The translations under genes and the position numbers were made by a program. Shown in pieces: positions 4,426 through 5,917 of a stretch of 5,917 nt of DNA (position 1 is its first letter; every line of letters begins with the position of its first letter). The notes under the pieces were generated by a model. The model made no database searches. It had not been told where the DNA came from and saw nothing but the letters and a program-made list of their open reading frames with translations. Location of the stretch: positions 1 through 5,917 of the forward strand of contig JACZRM010000117.1 of NCBI GenBank assembly GCA_022576105.1. The letters run 5' to 3'. This stretch comes from Chloroflexota bacterium (GTDB lineage: Bacteria > Chloroflexota > Dehalococcoidia > UBA3495).

Positions 4426-5526
4426 ATGGCCGACATTGAACTGGCGGCGACGGTGCATCACTCCGGCGGCAGCTACCCGGTGATAGCCGGTTGGGGTGTC
4501 ATTGACTGCCTGGGCGAAAGACTGTTGGAGTTGGGCGTAAAGAGCCCAGCCTATATCATCACCGATGAAAACGTGATGCGTCCTTATGGCCGGGCCGCCC
4601 AGTGGTCGTTGCAGCGCAGCGGAATTGCGGCCCACTGCTTCATCATCCCACCCGGAGAGCCCAGCAAAAGCTTTGAACTGGTCCAACACATCTACGCGTG
4701 GCTGGTGGGACTGAAGGCCGAGCGCGGCCAGGCCATCATCGCCGTGGGCGGGGGTGTGGTTGGAGACCTGGCCGGGTTCGTGGCCGCCACCTTCCTGCGT
4801 GGGGTGCCCTTTATTCAGGTGCCCACCAGCATGGCGGCCATGGTCGACGCATCCATCGGCGGCAAGGTGGCGGTCAACCTGCCCCAAGCCAAGAACCTGG
4901 TCGGCGCTTTCTACCAACCTCTGGCGGTGCTGGCCGATGTGCAGGCGTTGTCCACCTTGGGCCGGCGGGAACTGTCCGAAGGCTGGGCTGAAGCAATCAA
5001 GCACGGATTGATTCTGGATGAGGGCCTGCTGGACCTGTTTGAAGAGCACGCCGAAGCGCTGATGGCGGTCGAACCGGAAATCTCCACCCAGGTTATTCGC
5101 CGCAGCATGGCCATCAAGGCCGATGTGGTCAGCCAGGACGAGCGGGAAACCCTGGGTATCCGCATTCTGTTGAACTACGGTCATACCATCGGCCATGCCC
5201 TGGAGTCGTCCACCGAATACGGCCGGTTCAGGCAAGGTGAAAGAGTGGCCATCGGCATGATGGGCGCCGCCGGAATGGCCCAGCAGATGGGTATGATTTC
5301 CCAGGAATTGGTGGACCGCCAGCGAGCGATATTGCAGCGGTTCAACCTGCCGACCAAGGCCGCCGATGTCTCGGTGGCGGACATACGCCAGGCCATGTCG
5401 CTGGACAAGAAAGTGCAGTCCGGCGTCAACCGCTGGGTCCTGCTGGAAGGTGTGGGCCGGGCGGTGGTGCGGCAGGACGTGCCCTGGGAGCTGGTGGAGC
5501 AGACCCTGGCCGAGCTGGTGAACTAG
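4426..5526 (+). CDS. aroB: 3-dehydroquinate synthase
   Basis: Converts DAHP to 3-dehydroquinate with NAD+ and a divalent metal (Zn/Co), the second step of the shikimate pathway, cytoplasmic. The 366 residues fit the family. Visible motifs are P-P-G-E-P-S-K-S (75-82), the NAD-binding G-G-G-V-V-G-D-L-A-G-F (108-118), F-L-R-G (123-126), P-T-S-x4-V-D-A-S-I-G-G-K (133-147), K-N-L-V-G-A-F-Y-Q-P (156-165), A-E189-A-I-K192-H-G, and N-Y-G-H253-T-I-G-H257. The zinc ligands of E. coli AroB (Glu184, His247, His264) correspond to E189, H253 and Q270. The usual H-G-E is Q-G-E here (codon CAA), which is unusual. Everything else looks intact, and pairing with aroK supports the assignment over other sugar phosphate cyclases. 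The start is set by AGGAGG at 4413-4418. Confidence 0.94.
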   Translation: MADIELAATVHHSGGSYPVIAGWGVIDCLGERLLELGVKSPAYIITDENVMRPYGRAAQWSLQRSGIAAHCFIIPPGEPSKSFELVQHIYAWLVGLKAERGQAIIAVGGGVVGDLAGFVAATFLRGVPFIQVPTSMAAMVDASIGGKVAVNLPQAKNLVGAFYQPLAVLADVQALSTLGRRELSEGWAEAIKHGLILDEGLLDLFEEHAEALMAVEPEISTQVIRRSMAIKADVVSQDERETLGIRILLNYGHTIGHALESSTEYGRFRQGERVAIGMMGAAGMAQQMGMISQELVDRQRAILQRFNLPTKAADVSVADIRQAMSLDKKVQSGVNRWVLLEGVGRAVVRQDVPWELVEQTLAELVN

Positions 5527-5552
5527 CGGTCTTTGATTGCGCTGCAATGTCC

Positions 5553-5580
5553 GTAAGGGCGCAAGGCCGTGCGCCCCTAC
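5553..5580. repeat. GC-rich hairpin after aroB
   Basis: GTAAGGGCGCA (5553-5563) and TGCGCCCCTAC (5570-5580) pair over 11 positions with one mismatch around a 6-base loop, 26 bases after the aroB stop. No T-tract follows on either side, so it is a repeat-type palindrome that could at most assist termination between the convergent genes. Confidence 0.55.
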
Positions 5581-5616
5581 CCCAACGTTATAGGCTCAGG
5601 CCACGCGCTCCTACCC
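5565..5616 (+). repeat. Degenerate 18-bp direct repeat
   Basis: GGCCGTGCGCCCCTACCC at 5565-5582 recurs as GGCCACGCGCTCCTACCC at 5599-5616, with 15 of 18 identical and a step of 34 bases. The second copy looks like a decayed half of the neighbouring hairpin unit. Confidence 0.5.
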
Positions 5617-5623
5617 GCGAGTC

Positions 5624-5917
5624 TCAGTCCCCTTTTAAGGAACTTGAACCCAGTTTGGCTCGCAGCAACAACCCTCCAATCACCATCGCCATGATTCCCG
5701 ATACGCCCAGCAAGATCACCGCCGCCAGCACGTTCAAGTACTCCAGATTGGTCCCGCTTTCGGAAACTTGCTTCAGGGCAATGGCTACGCTGCCGCTAAG
5801 CACGGTTATCCCGAACAGCACCCGTATGCGGTCAGCGTCCACGTATCTGGTGGCGGTGGCCCCCAACTGCGACCCCACCGACGCTGCGGCCAGCATGATG
5901 ATGGCAATCAGTGGGTC
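5624..5917 (-). CDS. TauE/SafE-family membrane permease, C-terminal fragment (start beyond window)
   Basis: The reading frame is open to the window edge (first visible codons D-P-L-I-A-I-I), so about 98 C-terminal residues are present and the Met at 5894-5896 is internal. Three hydrophobic segments are visible: one starting at the edge and ending at the S-V-G-S-Q-L-G-A-T-A-T-R-Y motif, one at I-R-V-L-F-G-I-T-V-L-S-G-S-V-A-I-A-L, and a last one at L-N-V-L-A-A-V-I-L-L-G-V followed by S-G-I-M-A-M-V-I-G-G-L-L-L. The G-S-x-L/I-G-A-x(4)-R-x-V pattern followed by a short acidic loop and a further helix is typical of the second half of TauE/SafE (DUF81) inner-membrane transporters, which export sulfite, sulfoacetate or similar anions. 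The substrate is unknown. It is convergent with aroB, with 97 bases between the stop codons. Confidence 0.78.
   Translation of the reverse strand, partial: DPLIAIIMLAAASVGSQLGATATRYVDADRIRVLFGITVLSGSVAIALKQVSESGTNLEYLNVLAAVILLGVSGIMAMVIGGLLLRAKLGSSSLKGD

Noticed and set aside
4423..5547. 374-codon open frame antisense to aroB
   Set aside because: It mirrors aroB almost exactly, is rich in His, Gln and Gly as expected of a complement shadow, and has no family motifs.
5894..5896. Met at 5894-5896 as the start of a small 90-residue membrane protein
   Set aside because: The frame continues open and hydrophobic to the window edge and the residues fit the middle of TauE/SafE proteins, so the gene is cut by the window.

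Overview
The window looks like ordinary chromosome from a free-living bacterium with moderately high GC content. I think it is a Chloroflexota lineage, perhaps a Dehalococcoidia/SAR202-like one. The hints are a one-piece (A+B fused) siroheme decarboxylase next to a BldC/MerR-type regulator, a GFMATGKS-type shikimate kinase, and intergenic gaps filled with short palindromic repeats. This assignment is an inference from memory and is not proven by the sequence. I see no rRNA, tRNA, CRISPR array, transposase or phage gene.

Left part (1-1742, minus strand): a two-gene transcription unit. A 215-residue regulator, with an N-terminal winged HTH and a C-terminal helical domain, is followed after 18 bases by a 350-residue fused siroheme decarboxylase (AhbA+AhbB type). 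The A+T-rich DNA just upstream of the regulator (1759-1835) carries four AGATTT boxes in one orientation at 10-13 bp steps and two facing boxes 20 bp apart. This looks like an operator for cooperative, autoregulatory binding.

Middle part (1743-3602, plus strand): a 299-base divergent gap with a good extended -10 promoter, then protein-L-isoaspartate O-methyltransferase (pcm). Next, with its own promoter and a strong ribosome binding site, comes a tandem double VOC protein related to methylmalonyl-CoA epimerase. In both halves the usual last metal-ligand glutamate is a histidine.

Right part (3603-5526, plus strand): the shikimate pathway pair aroK (shikimate kinase) and aroB (3-dehydroquinate synthase). 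AroB has Gln at the position of a zinc-ligand His. The window ends with the C-terminal part of a TauE/SafE-type membrane permease on the minus strand, convergent with aroB and cut by the window edge.

The three gaps between 3603 and 5623 each hold a different short palindromic or repetitive element. Two of these touch gene starts: one supplies part of the aroK ribosome binding site, and the other creates a false upstream ATG for aroB. Functionally the window combines tetrapyrrole (heme) synthesis with its probable regulator, protein repair, an unassigned VOC enzyme, and chorismate precursor synthesis.
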